Shown piece by piece: positions 1-10,643 of a stretch of DNA of 64,000 nt. A model generated the notes under the pieces. It made no database searches. It saw only the letters and a program-made list of their open reading frames with translations, and had not been told where the DNA came from. The translations under genes and the position numbers were made by a program. The first letter of the stretch is position 1, and the number at the start of each line of letters is the position of its first letter. This DNA is from an uncultured Ignavibacteriota bacterium (GTDB lineage: Bacteria; Bacteroidota; Ignavibacteria; UBA10030; UBA8401), in assembly GCA_903884005.1 (NCBI GenBank), contig CAISDA010000078.1, positions 1 to 64,000 on the forward strand, given 5' to 3'.

Positions 1-93
1 CATTTGCTTCAGCGAGTGTTGACCGCGACACGATTGAATGAATGCCGGCATGATATAATCTTTTCCCAACGGCTCGCAGACATGTTTCAACAT
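1..93 (-). CDS. Possible 5' end of a minus-strand gene running off the left edge
   Basis: On the minus strand an ATG at 93 opens a frame of 31 codons that stays open to position 1; an in-frame stop lies a few codons upstream of the ATG. A purine-rich GAGAAAG stretch sits about 8 bases before the ATG and could be a ribosome binding site. The peptide begins MLKHVCEPLGKDYIMPAF and resembles no family I recognise. So short an open frame could be chance, so the call is weak. Confidence 0.2.
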   Translation of the reverse strand, partial: MLKHVCEPLGKDYIMPAFIQSCRGQHSLKQM

Positions 94-562
94 CGCGTAA
101 GCTTTCTCGGTTTGTCAGTTGTGCAAAGAACATGCAGAGAAATTGTTCCCAACATTCATGCCAAAGCTCCGTAAAAATGGTCAGGGGGAAAAATAAAAAT
201 ACCATTTTTGGAGCAATGAAATTCAAATCGAAAAAACTACAAAATGCTATAATCGGTTTTAACTAAGCAACTTACAAAGACGCAAAATCTCTTAACAGGA
301 CACTACTGCTGCAGTTGCTTCATTTCACGTCACCGGAAGGAGAAGTGCACGGCATTACATGCTCGTCTTCATCATTAGTGCGGTCTACCGTCCAGATTGC
401 ATTTTGTTGTATGAAATGCTACTTTGCGGATAAGAAAGATACGGCCGTGTCAAATTTCCCTTCTATTGTCATCGGTGATGCTTCGTTCTGCTGTGCAATC
501 GAACTCGTCGGCATTCGACGTGTGAATGCTGTGTTCGCTTCACCTCTTGGAAGAGTACGACC
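94..562. other. Intergenic region, no gene recognised
   Basis: This stretch is AT-richer than its surroundings up to about position 300. A TATAAT hexamer lies at 248-253, but I find no convincing -35 box at the right distance. Short open frames exist (for example 315-566) but have no family resemblance or good ribosome binding site. It probably holds the upstream control region of the gene at 563. Confidence 0.4.
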
Positions 563-3500
563 ATGACGAACCCGCTGCCTGTAAAAATTATGCTCGCCTT
601 GGCGTTTGTCGTCAATGCCTCATTTGCCGGATCGCCGTGCGATTCTCTGAAAGGTACTCTCCACAAGACGGCGGTAAACGATGCGTGCGCGGCGATCGAT
701 ATCAATAACGTCTTCAACTACTATGTCAACAACGGCGACGGCGGGCTGAATCCGTATTCCAGTGACGACGGATTCGAGCTCATGAATGCCAACCGCGGCC
801 AGCTGTTGTTTGAAGAAGGATTTGTCTGGGGAGGCATCATTAATAAAGGAGTGAAGGTCGGAGGGTCCGCGTATAACCACGGTCTCCAGGCCGGCCCGAT
901 CATCACACCCGGAACGCCGACAACGCCGCCTGTTGCGGCAAATCTTCTTGATCCCCGATACCGCGTCTACAAGGTGCGTCCCGACATCGGGCCGGGCAGG
1001 ACGTTCGACGCTGTGCGCCCGCTCCTGGACGAGGAAGCGTGGAGGGTCTACCGCTATGAAAACATCATGTCGCAGCAGCTCTACGCCAACTATGTCAAGG
1101 ACTGGAACGAATGGCCCGGCGCACAGGGAGCGCCATACACCGATGTGAACGGCAACGGAACGTACGATGCCGGCACGGATATTCCCGGCGTTCCGGGCGC
1201 CGATCAGACGCTGTGGTATGTCGCCAACGATCTCGACACCGCTCGTGTCTTTAAGATGGGCGGCTCGAAACCGATCGGCCTCGAGTTTCAGCGGACGATC
1301 TGGGCGTATAACCGCACAGGAGCTCTTGGCAATACGGTCTTCGAAAAAAATATCCTCATCAATAAATCGGGCGCACAGATCGATTCCATGTTCGTGGCTC
1401 AGTGGTCGGATCCGGATATCGGCGGCGGACTCGGCTATACGGATGACTTCTCCGGCTGCGATACGATACGCGCATTGGGCTATACGTATAACGCCACGAA
1501 CAAAGACGGATTTTTTCGGGGCGGCGCCGCCCGCGCTCGGCTTCGATTTTGTGCAGGGGCCGCTCGTCAAAACAGGCAATCCGTCAGACCGTGCGATCTT
1601 CAAGGGCGCATACAGATACGGTGCGAAGAATCTCGGCATGACCGCCTTCAACATTTATCTGTGCAGCAGTTCAATTTACTCCGATCCGACGATCAATGCC
1701 TCGGCGGGCTCTCAGGAGTGGTATAATCAATTGAACGGTCTGTCGGGGCGCACGGGTGCAGCCTTCATCAATTCCGTCACGGGCAAACCCACCAAGTTCG
1801 TTCTTTCCGGAGATCCCGTCATGGGAACGGGATGGGTCGACGGCTCGATCGCCGGCTGCGGCGACCGTCGGATGTCGTTGTGCTCCGGTCCATTCACCAT
1901 GGCTGCTGGAGATACGCAGGAAGTTGTTGTCGCGGCAATTGCGGCGCAGGGCGCCAACCGTCTGGCAAGCGTGGGTCTGTTGAAATACTATGACGATTGT
2001 GTGCAGTCTGCATTCGACGCATTGTTCAATCTGCCGCAGCCCCCGGCAGTGCCGACGGTGAGTGTTGCCGAAATGGACAGGGAAATCGTGCTCGATTGGT
2101 CGATGCCGGAAAATATTTCAGCAACGGAGAGCCAGAACAGCCGCGGGTATAAATTTGAAGGGTACAACGTGTATCAGCTGCCGAGCGCAGCATTCACAAA
2201 TCCGAAACGGCTCGCGACATTCGACGTTGCCGACGGCGTTTATTCCATCGCAGACGAAATTTTCAGCGAACAGTACGGGACAATTTTAACCGTTCCCGTG
2301 CAACAGGGAAACGACCTGGGACTCCAGCGATACTTCGACATCACCAAAGATTACATCGCCGATAAGCCGTTGGTGAACGGCCGGCCGTACTACTTTGCGG
2401 TGACGGCCTATAATTATACTCCGGACCCCAAGGCCGTGCCTGTCACGCTCGAAACGCCCCCGAAGATTCTCACGGTCACGCCGCAGGCGCCCACTTCCGC
2501 CAGCCATATGAACGCTGCAGTGGGCGATACCGTTGCGGTTACCCATGCATCCGGCAAAGCGGATGCGACCATTGCCTTGCGCGTCGTGAACCCGAAGTCG
2601 ATCTCAGGGCACACGTATGATATAAGTGTGGTCGTACTTGACTCGATCGTATCAGCATCGGGAAAGAGTCCGAATTCGAAATGGCAGGTTGTGGATAGGA
2701 CAACCGGCGCGGTCGTGCTTGCACCGAACAACACCTATGTGATTAATACTGCAAATCCTGTTGTCGACGGTGTCCAGCTGGGCTTCAAGGCCCTGCCGTA
2801 CTGGGTGCCGCACCAGGAAGTTGCGTACCTTGCGTATGCCAAAGCCGGCGTGGACATCAACACAGTGAAGGGAACAACCGCATCGATGCCTGCATCGAAC
2901 TGGGCCGGCGTCAACAACGGCCTGACATACTTCGGCGGCGGATTTGACTGCGCCGTCAATTTCCTGGGCAGCGCACTTGCCGCAAGCAAGGTCGACAGGA
3001 AGATCGAGGTCCGTTTCAACTCGGCGCAGGGTCAGAACGCGTACTGCTTTACACGCACCGCAGCGTCCGGCACGAACGGGGCTCCGTATACCGGGTTCTT
3101 CCCCCAGCCATTCTCCGTGTGGGACATAACGGAAGCGGCCGCTCCGCGGCAGGTCGATTTTTGGTTCATGGAGGTGGACGGTTCCGCAGTCAAAAACCAG
3201 GTATGGGGTCCGAGCGCGGTATCATCCGATCGGGAGTATTGTTTCATCTCCAATGAAACATATTCTGCCGCAGTAAAAACTGAATTTACGGGCAAGACTA
3301 TCGCCGCCATGAGCGCAGCCAAGCCTGTGCTGTATTCAGGCTGGTTCACACTGAAGGATGCATCGAAGCCTGCATACGCCAATGGCGATGTATGGCGGAT
3401 CGTGCCGACGAATTTCCTCACCACATCCGATGTGTGGTCTTTCAGCACGGCTGCGCTTGCGCCCGCAACCGGCGAGATCACTGGCGGACCCGTCGACAAT

Positions 3501-3761
3501 TTTGATATGTGCCAAAATTATCCCAACCCCTTCAATCCGTCGACGTCGATCAGATTCCAACTGCCTGCAACTTCACACGTGAGATTGGCAATTTTCGACG
3601 TGCTGGGCAGGGAAGTTGCAGTGCTTGTCGACGGTGAACGGGGAGCGGGAGCATATACTGCGGCATGGATGGCCGGGAGCAATTTGTCGAGCGGCGTGTA
3701 TTTCTGCCGTCTCACGGCGGGTTCGTTTACGATGACGAAAAAGCTTTTGCTCGTGCGCTGA
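563..3761 (+). pseudogene. Secreted T9SS-sorted protein, interrupted by a +1 frameshift in a T-tract
   Basis: Two overlapping frames together make one long exported protein. The first starts at 563 with a signal peptide (hydrophobic core about residues 8-20, ending ASFAG) and is homologous in style to other FCB secreted proteins. It continues sensibly to an N-K-D-G-F-F stretch near 1513. The rest is in the next frame: a fibronectin-III-like stretch near 2040-2420 and a C-terminal T9SS sorting domain (NYPNPFNPST near 3515, ending KKLLLVR). Removing one T from the six-T run at 1511-1516 joins the frames exactly (DGFFGAAPPALG). The gene is therefore broken, subject to slippage, or affected by an assembly error. 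Its function is unknown. Apart from the single indel, the downstream frame is intact for over 700 codons, so any inactivation would be recent. Confidence 0.7.
1511..1516 (+). other. Six-T homopolymer where the reading frame shifts
   Basis: Six T residues follow GGA. With five T residues the upstream and downstream frames fuse into one continuous protein. Homopolymers of this kind are typical places for replication or transcriptional slippage and for sequencing indels. Confidence 0.65.
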
Positions 3762-3837
3762 GTTCTGCCCGGCATTCGTCCTCCGCCATGTCCCGGCTGT
3801 TCATACGGGCCGTGCATGATTTCTTGCCGGCCGCCAG

Positions 3838-3866
3838 TTGAATTGATTACCTGATTTTTGTATTAT
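3838..3866 (+). promoter_or_regulatory. Putative sigma-70-like promoter of the VCBS-repeat gene
   Basis: TTGAAT at 3838-3843 and TATTAT at 3861-3866 are separated by 17 bases. The site is in the 259-base gap before the gene at 4021, leaving a leader of about 150 bases. Primary sigma factors of Bacteroidota often prefer other motifs, so this is a sequence-level suggestion only. Confidence 0.4.
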
Positions 3867-4020
3867 AGGTGTCGATTGTAAGAAAAAAATGTAACTCCTC
3901 AGCATACACCCCAATCGCAGTCATACTGAGCAGCGCAGGATCGTCATCGACTTCCCACCGGTTCTTATACGATGCACCCGCGGAAGCGGATGCTTGTTCA
4001 CCATTCATCGTGAGGTCTCT

Positions 4021-5721
4021 ATGAAAAAATTGTGTCTTATTGTTTCGCTCATCGTATTGACGGCGGTTCCCGCATCCGCACAATGGGCTGATTCGTTATC
4101 CGCAGGTTTTCACCGCGCCCTGCAGATCTACCAGAATGCCGATCCGCTTCATAAGGACGCTGTAGCGCAGATGATCATTGGCGGCCTTGACCTGAATGAA
4201 AACGGATTAAAAGAATTTCTTTACATTACCGATGGAACGTATACCGGCGGACGCGATCTGACGCAGACAGACGCATCGTCGCTTTTTCTCTATGAATACA
4301 ATCCGGCGTCGTCCAGCTCCCCCTATAAGCTGATCTGGTCGTACAATCTTCCCGGCATTTCCAACGCCAGTTTTCCGGTATTCACTATTACGGATCTGGA
4401 CGGCGACGGCCATAAAGAGATCGCCGTTGCCGTGCAGTACGGAGCCGGAGAACCCGCCGGCAACCTCGACCCGTACAGATTGCAAGTCTTCGAATTCGGG
4501 CCGAATCAGGTTCCGCTTGGCATGTCGGGCGGTGCGACATTGTTCGCCCCGTCGGGCAGCAACACGCGCCCGTCCGGCATTGCATCGGGCGATGTCGACG
4601 GCGACGGCAAGGAGGAACTCGGCATCGGCTTTCGCGCATGGAACGGTACGGCGCGCGGGGTGATGATCGTGTCGCTGGACGGTGACCTCGAATGGACCTC
4701 GCTCAAAGTCGAAGCGATCGACACGACTACCGTGATCAGCAACGTCTATGGAACCGTGCGGGTCACCGATCTCGACAACGACGGGAAAAAAGAATTCTGT
4801 TTCGGGTATGACAACGGAACAATGGTGCTGTACGAAGCAACCGGCCCGGATAAATATCAGCGCTATACATGGAACACGAATCCTGCGGGAGTTACCGGCG
4901 GCCCCATCTTCTCGATGCAGCAGGTCGATATTAACAAGGATGGAAAAAATGAATTGATCTACGGCCAATCGGGTACGGTCAGTTTGAATGTCATCGCCGG
5001 CGTGACCGATCTGGCGAAGTTCGACATATCGAATGTGTACCGGATTGGCGCGATACCGCAGCACCCGTCGTCGACGATCAACGAAGTGCGGGGAATGACA
5101 GCGGGCGATTTCGACGGGAACGGCAAGACCGACATCTTTGCCTGCAACGGCTGGCGCGTGTGGCGCTATGAATACAAGGGAACGGGAGCGATCACCGACT
5201 CGGCCAGTTATAATGTCTCCTGGGTCTATCAGGATACGACAAGCGGCACAAGGTTTCGCTGGGTGACATTTCCCGGCGACGTGTGGTCGCGCTCATTGGG
5301 TGTGACGGTGAACGACATGAACGGAAACAAGAAGCCTGAATTGCTGCTCGCCAATCAGCGCGGCGGAAGTCCGGACAGCACTGCGGTGAAGGTTGCCATC
5401 ATCGAATATGACGCTGTCGTGAACGGCGTGAGCGCCGACATGGCGCGCCCGAAAGCGGCGGATTTCCGGCTCGAACAAAATTATCCGAACCCATTCAACC
5501 CGTCGACAACCATTGCGTTCAATATTCCCCAGGCCAGCCATGTGCATCTTGACGTGTACGACATGCTCGGACGCCTGGTCGATGTTGTCGTCGATGCTCC
5601 GCTCGAAGCGGGATGGCACAATGCAACGTGGAACGCCTCGCAGTTCGGCAGCGGCATGTATGTGTGCAGAATGACTCTCGGTGCCGGCATGTTGTCTCAA
5701 AAGATGCTGCTGGTTCGATGA
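4021..5721 (+). CDS. FG-GAP/VCBS-repeat secreted protein with T9SS sorting domain
   Basis: The start at 4021 is chosen because it opens a classic signal peptide (MKKLCLIVSLIVLTAVPASAQ) with GAGG eight bases before; an upstream in-frame ATG at 3994 only adds nine unlikely residues. The body holds at least six calcium-binding-like VCBS/FG-GAP repeats, each with a D-x-D-G-D/N-G-K core (for example TDLDGDGHKE, GDVDGDGKEE, TDLDNDGKKE, VDINKDGKNE, GDFDGNGKTD), as in beta-propeller proteins. The C-terminus is a T9SS sorting domain (NYPNPFNPSTTI, ending QKMLLVR). The protein is therefore predicted to be exported through the Sec and type IX systems and displayed or released. Ligand or substrate is unknown. 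The stop overlaps an ATG by four bases (ATGA at 5718), suggesting coupling to the following esterase gene. Confidence 0.85.
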   Translation: MKKLCLIVSLIVLTAVPASAQWADSLSAGFHRALQIYQNADPLHKDAVAQMIIGGLDLNENGLKEFLYITDGTYTGGRDLTQTDASSLFLYEYNPASSSSPYKLIWSYNLPGISNASFPVFTITDLDGDGHKEIAVAVQYGAGEPAGNLDPYRLQVFEFGPNQVPLGMSGGATLFAPSGSNTRPSGIASGDVDGDGKEELGIGFRAWNGTARGVMIVSLDGDLEWTSLKVEAIDTTTVISNVYGTVRVTDLDNDGKKEFCFGYDNGTMVLYEATGPDKYQRYTWNTNPAGVTGGPIFSMQQVDINKDGKNELIYGQSGTVSLNVIAGVTDLAKFDISNVYRIGAIPQHPSSTINEVRGMTAGDFDGNGKTDIFACNGWRVWRYEYKGTGAITDSASYNVSWVYQDTTSGTRFRWVTFPGDVWSRSLGVTVNDMNGNKKPELLLANQRGGSPDSTAVKVAIIEYDAVVNGVSADMARPKAADFRLEQNYPNPFNPSTTIAFNIPQASHVHLDVYDMLGRLVDVVVDAPLEAGWHNATWNASQFGSGMYVCRMTLGAGMLSQKMLLVR

Positions 5722-5750
5722 CAGTATACAACCACCTTATCCGCACCCCT

Positions 5751-7847
5751 ATGAACACTCGCTTCTATGTTGTCTTCGTTTTTATTATCACACTGTCTGC
5801 CGGCACGACGGGTCAGGTCAGCCACGGTATCACCGCCAAAGGAGTTACGGCGACGAACGAATCTCGCGCTGGCGGACTCGAAGCGCATGAGAAACGCGGC
5901 TCGTTCACGACGGCGTCGATCATTGCAGACAGCATGGTGGTGCAGCAGAAGTCGAACGTCCCGATCTGGGGCACAGGAAGCGCCGGCGCGGTAATCAGCA
6001 TCACCGCATCGTGGGGCAAAGGCGCAACAACTGTTGTGGGCCCAGACGGGAAGTGGATCGTGAAGATCCCTACTCCGGCGGCGGGCGGTCCCTTTACCGT
6101 GACGATCAAGGAGCAAGACACGACCGTCGTGCTCGCGAACGTTCTTGCGGGAGAAGTGTGGCTCGCGTCCGGCCAGTCCAACATGGAAATACCGGTCGCG
6201 GGATGGCCGCCTGCCGATACGATTGAAAATTCGGCATACGAAATTCTTCACTCGAGGAACTCCGCGATCCGCATGTTCACGGTGAACCGCGGGCTGTCGA
6301 TGACGCCGGAACCATTGACATCGGGGAGTTGGATATCGGCATCGCCGGAAGCGTCCGGAAAATTCAGCGCGGCAGCGTACTTCTTCGCGCAAGCGCTTCA
6401 GCAGTCGCTTCACGTTCCGATCGGCATCATTCATTCCAGCTGGGGCGGAACGATGATCGAACCGTGGATGAGTGCCGAGGCAATTGCACGGTTCGATGAA
6501 TACAAAGCGACGATGGAAAAAGTCGCCGGCGGCAAAGAGGTGAGAACGAAATATGAGGACTGGCTCCATACATTTCCCACGATCGATATGACGCAACGGC
6601 CGGACGAAAACAAATGGGCGGGGTTGAATTTTCAGGACGAGGGATGTTCGCTGCCGGACTGTAACGATTCGCTCTGGAAGGAGATGACGCTCCCGCAGTA
6701 TTGGGAGCGAACGGAACTGGGAGAATTCGACGGCGTCGTGTGGTTCAGAAAGACCGTCGAAGTGCCTTCCTCGTGGCTGCATAAAAAAATGACGCTAGAG
6801 CTCGGCCCCGTCGACGACATGGACCGTACGTTTGTCAACGGGATCCTTGTCGGCGGCATTGAAACAACGGGAATGTGGAATGTCGATCGCGTCTATTCGC
6901 TGCCGGACACTGCCGTCGGCAAGAACACGGTATCGATCGCAGTTCGCGTGGTTGATCCTCAGGGCGGCGGCGGTATCTACGGAACATCCGAGCGCATGGT
7001 GCTTCGCCTGGGCGGGACGAATGAAACAGTATCCCTCGCAGGATCGTGGAAATATCTGCCCGTAGCCAGCTACGATGGAAAAAAGTTTTCCATTTTCGGC
7101 GGGACAGGGAACGCCTATTATTTTCATCCCGCGACGGGAATTGTTGTGACCAATTCCACACCGACAGCACTTTACAATGCAATGATCGCTCCGCTTATTC
7201 CCTATACGATCAAAGGCGCGATCTGGTACCAGGGCGAAGCGAACACCGGTAATTCCGCACGCTACGCATCTCTCCTGTCCGCGATGATCACCGACTGGCG
7301 AACTAAATTTAAATGCGGCGAATTTCCATTCTACTATGCGCAGATCGCTCCCTTCACGTATCCAGCCGGCACGCATTCCGAACTGCTGCGCGAAGCGCAA
7401 TGCGCCGCACTCGGTACAAAAAATACAGGCATGGCGGTAACGCTCGACATCGGCAGCATGAAAACGATACACCCGTCGCAAAAAAAAGAGGTCGGCAGGC
7501 GGCTGGCGTTATGGGCGCTGGCGAAAAATTACGGCAGATCGAATCCGTATTCAGGCCCCGTCTACCGGTCGATGAAGAAAGCAAACGGCACGATCGTGCT
7601 CTCGTTCGACCATGCCGGTAAAAGGCTCGTGCTCAAAGGCACCGGCACCGAATTTCACATCGCAGGCGACGACAAGATCTTCAAACCGGCGTCTGTGGCG
7701 CTGCGCGGGAACACGCTGGTCGTCTCGCACCCGGATATTACACATCCCGCTGCCGTCAGGTACGCGTTTACCGATACGTCATCGGCCGTCTTGTTCAATA
7801 CGGACGGACTGCCGGCATCGTCGTTCAGAACTGATCGGTGGAAATAA
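5751..7847 (+). CDS. Sialate O-acetylesterase family protein (SGNH hydrolase)
   Basis: The protein has a signal peptide (MNTRFYVVFVFIITLSAGTT) and the marks of the sialate 9-O-acetylesterase family: LASGQSNME with the likely nucleophile Ser143, SSWGGTMIEPW, WYQGEANTG, and a late His574 in the I-H-P-S-Q motif. Between the first and second halves lies the family's galactose-binding-like insert (around residues 315-420, WFRKTVEVPSSW to LGG). It probably removes acetyl groups from sugars of glycans outside the cytoplasm. An alternative start at 5718 overlaps the previous stop as ATGA and would add eleven residues; neither start has a strong ribosome binding site. Unlike its neighbours it lacks a T9SS domain, so it is likely periplasmic. 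Confidence 0.85.
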   Translation: MNTRFYVVFVFIITLSAGTTGQVSHGITAKGVTATNESRAGGLEAHEKRGSFTTASIIADSMVVQQKSNVPIWGTGSAGAVISITASWGKGATTVVGPDGKWIVKIPTPAAGGPFTVTIKEQDTTVVLANVLAGEVWLASGQSNMEIPVAGWPPADTIENSAYEILHSRNSAIRMFTVNRGLSMTPEPLTSGSWISASPEASGKFSAAAYFFAQALQQSLHVPIGIIHSSWGGTMIEPWMSAEAIARFDEYKATMEKVAGGKEVRTKYEDWLHTFPTIDMTQRPDENKWAGLNFQDEGCSLPDCNDSLWKEMTLPQYWERTELGEFDGVVWFRKTVEVPSSWLHKKMTLELGPVDDMDRTFVNGILVGGIETTGMWNVDRVYSLPDTAVGKNTVSIAVRVVDPQGGGGIYGTSERMVLRLGGTNETVSLAGSWKYLPVASYDGKKFSIFGGTGNAYYFHPATGIVVTNSTPTALYNAMIAPLIPYTIKGAIWYQGEANTGNSARYASLLSAMITDWRTKFKCGEFPFYYAQIAPFTYPAGTHSELLREAQCAALGTKNTGMAVTLDIGSMKTIHPSQKKEVGRRLALWALAKNYGRSNPYSGPVYRSMKKANGTIVLSFDHAGKRLVLKGTGTEFHIAGDDKIFKPASVALRGNTLVVSHPDITHPAAVRYAFTDTSSAVLFNTDGLPASSFRTDRWK

Positions 7848-8087
7848 CAGCAGTCGGCGATGCCGCGGCACCGAGCGCTCACCAGGAACGATTCCTCAGA
7901 CATTATGGTTATTATAATGTCGCATGGGGATGCTGTCATTGGTTCTCCCTCTCGTATTCTGCACACCCCTGAAACATTTCTCCAGTATTCGTTTTTCCCC
8001 AGGAACAGTTTCGCGCCCATCGCGGTGCGTCTGCGCATGAAGTGACGATCCATTATTCTGAAGCACTGTTAGACAGAGGAGGGTACC
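7848..8087. other. Intergenic region, no gene recognised
   Basis: A 240-base gap before the protease gene. A TATAAT occurs at 7912-7917 without a matching -35 box. The GAGGAGG ribosome binding site of the next gene lies at its end. Confidence 0.35.
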
Positions 8088-10532
8088 ATGAAGGCCTTCA
8101 GATACTGTTTATCGGTTCTGTTCATTGCGTCAACCCTGTCGTCAGTCTCCCAGCAGATCCAGTCCGCTCAGGCGCCTGTCGTGGCGTCGGCTCCCGCGCA
8201 GTATGCGTCCGAACTCCGAAAAAAAATTCGGAGCGGGGATGTGCTGGTCCATCTGTCCCAAAAAAAGGATGACGCATTGTTGCGCGGCGTGACGCCTGCG
8301 AATTCTTACATCACTGCCGTTATTTACGCGTCCGCCTGCCCGTCTGCAGCCTTCGTCTCGGCGTTGGAAGCCTTGGGCGTGCGCGCCGTAGCCGCATCAT
8401 GGATACCGCCTCTGGAACACCATCCACTTGGGTTTTTCATCGCGCAGGTTCCAATCGATCGGTTCGACGATGTGCTTGCATTGGCGGATGTGAAAATGAT
8501 GGATTCGGCGGAACGTGAAGCGATTCCGTTGAACAACCTTGCGGCCGCAGCGATCAAGGCAAACCTCGCCTGGGCGAACAATTGGACCGGCACCGGAGTG
8601 AGGGTCGGCATTCTCGATTCGGGCTACGACGACAGAATGCCTGCAGCCGAGCTGCCGTCACCCGTTGCAAAAATGGACTATTCGCAATATCCAACATCGA
8701 TCGATACCACGGTGCGTAATACCGTGTCCCCGCACGGCACGCATGTGGTCGGTACCGTGCTTGGAAGAGGCGGATGGTCGTCGTCCAACACGATCAATGG
8801 CGGCGGCTCGTATAAAGGAATGGCTCCGAACGCGGACCTCGTGTTTTTGAAGATAGGAGACGATCAAACAGCCGGGGCGTCGACCGCCGCGATCGTGGGA
8901 GCGATGAAGGCGGCGGTCGATTCCTTCTCCGTGAAAGTGATCAGCATGAGCTACGGGGGGTGGGACGTGTATCACGACGGCTCCGATCCGATGTGTCAGG
9001 CTGTCGATTATGCATACAGTAAAGGCGCAGCATGCTTCCTCGCGGCAGGGAACAGCGCCGCGGAAGGGCACCATGTATCCGGAAGCGTAAAGGCTCACGA
9101 CACAAGCGGATATTTTCAAATCACAGTGACAGGGGCGGCCAAAAACACAGCATTCCTCGAAATGAATCTTGTGTGGGCCGATGGCGCCGCCCGCAACGGA
9201 TTGTCACTGCTCTATTATAGTTCTTCCATGTCGCCGCTGACGAGTGTCGTGAGTTTGCCGCAGACGACAAGCGATCGGGGCACGGAATCTCAAATTTCCT
9301 ATTATAATTATTATATGCCCACGGGGAATTCGACATACTACGTTCGCGTCCTGAATGCATCGGCGTCGGCGCAGCCCTTTCATATTTTTTTCTACGTGCT
9401 GTTCTCGAATGTGCTCTTCGCTCTTTCCGATCCGAATTATACGATCGGCAATCCTGCGTGTGCCGACCATGCCTTTGCCGTGGGCGCTTCCACATCACGC
9501 CTGGCCTGGACGGCTTCGAATGGAATGCCTTATACCACAAGTGGAACGCTATCCGACATCGCGAATTTTTCTTCGCGCGGGCCCCGCATCGATGGCCTCC
9601 CGAAACCCAATATTACGGCACCGGGAAAAATTGTCATTTCGCTGAGGGACAGGGATGTGCTAAAAACCAGCGACGCATATTGGATCGATAACGACGGCGT
9701 ATCCGGCGGCCCGGCGAATTATTATGTCATGCAGGGAACGAGTATGGCGACGCCCGTCTGCTCCGGCGCTGCCGCGCTGGTGTATCAGCATACCCCGCGG
9801 GCGACACCGCAGCAGGTGTACGACGCATTCATGCTGAGCGCGGCGAACGATGCGTTCACCGGCCTTGTGCCGAATTCCACTTGGGGATATGGAAGACTGG
9901 ATGTGAACGGGGCGATCAACAATACTCCGCTGCCTGTCGAACTGGCCGCATTCACCGCGTCGTCGAAGAACGACATCGTGACGCTGTGGTGGAAGACCGC
10001 GAGCGAAGTGAACAACTATGGATTTGAGATCGAGAAGAAGCCTGTGGTCCATGCTGTCGGATCCGCTGTGCAGCGTGATGGCGTCCTGTCCGCCTGGACC
10101 ACGATTGGATTCGCTGCCGGTAATGGCACGAGCAATGCTCCGCATGTGTATTCGTATGTCGATCGTCTCCAGTCGCCGGGCGCGTATGCATACAGACTGA
10201 AGCAGATCGATCGGGACGGCAAATATTCATATAGTGCGGAAATCAAATCGAGCCCGGGGGCCTCGCCGGCCGAGTACTGGCTCGGGCAAAATTATCCGAA
10301 CCCGTTCAATCCCGTGACGCATGTGCAGTTCTCGATCGGCACAGACGAAACAGTGCACATTGCCGTGTTCGACATACTCGGGCGCACGGTTGCAGAACTG
10401 GTGAACGAACCGCTGCATGCCGGACGGTATACTGTGGAGTGGAACGGATCTGAAGCGGCAAGCGGAATGTATGTGTACCGGATCGATGCCGGAAGTTTTT
10501 CTGCGGCCAAAAAATTGCTTCTTCAGAAATGA
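8088..10532 (+). CDS. Subtilisin-like serine protease (S8) with T9SS sorting domain
   Basis: The 814-residue protein starts at an ATG preceded by GAGGAGG at good spacing and has a signal peptide at its N-terminus. Residues up to about 165 form a likely propeptide region. The S8 catalytic triad is complete: Asp177 in G-I-L-D-S-G, His216 in HGTHVVGT and Ser552 in GTSMATP. The long distance between His and Ser includes an insert around residues 330-450. After the catalytic domain comes a beta-rich segment and a T9SS sorting domain (NYPNPFNPVTHV, ending KKLLLQK). This is a secreted or surface endopeptidase, probably for protein scavenging or for maturation of other exported proteins. Confidence 0.92.
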   Translation: MKAFRYCLSVLFIASTLSSVSQQIQSAQAPVVASAPAQYASELRKKIRSGDVLVHLSQKKDDALLRGVTPANSYITAVIYASACPSAAFVSALEALGVRAVAASWIPPLEHHPLGFFIAQVPIDRFDDVLALADVKMMDSAEREAIPLNNLAAAAIKANLAWANNWTGTGVRVGILDSGYDDRMPAAELPSPVAKMDYSQYPTSIDTTVRNTVSPHGTHVVGTVLGRGGWSSSNTINGGGSYKGMAPNADLVFLKIGDDQTAGASTAAIVGAMKAAVDSFSVKVISMSYGGWDVYHDGSDPMCQAVDYAYSKGAACFLAAGNSAAEGHHVSGSVKAHDTSGYFQITVTGAAKNTAFLEMNLVWADGAARNGLSLLYYSSSMSPLTSVVSLPQTTSDRGTESQISYYNYYMPTGNSTYYVRVLNASASAQPFHIFFYVLFSNVLFALSDPNYTIGNPACADHAFAVGASTSRLAWTASNGMPYTTSGTLSDIANFSSRGPRIDGLPKPNITAPGKIVISLRDRDVLKTSDAYWIDNDGVSGGPANYYVMQGTSMATPVCSGAAALVYQHTPRATPQQVYDAFMLSAANDAFTGLVPNSTWGYGRLDVNGAINNTPLPVELAAFTASSKNDIVTLWWKTASEVNNYGFEIEKKPVVHAVGSAVQRDGVLSAWTTIGFAAGNGTSNAPHVYSYVDRLQSPGAYAYRLKQIDRDGKYSYSAEIKSSPGASPAEYWLGQNYPNPFNPVTHVQFSIGTDETVHIAVFDILGRTVAELVNEPLHAGRYTVEWNGSEAASGMYVYRIDAGSFSAAKKLLLQK

Positions 10533-10643
10533 GTGCATCACGATGAACGTGTGCCCGGGTCTGCGGATGAAAGGACCGGTCCGACCGACCGCCTCCACCC
10601 TGTTGCCCGCGTTCATGGCGCGATTATTCGGGCTGAGTGAGGA

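Noticed and set aside
620-1654. 344-residue open frame on the minus strand
   Set aside because: It is the mirror of the well-supported secreted-protein frame on the plus strand and shows no signal peptide, motif or ribosome binding site of its own.
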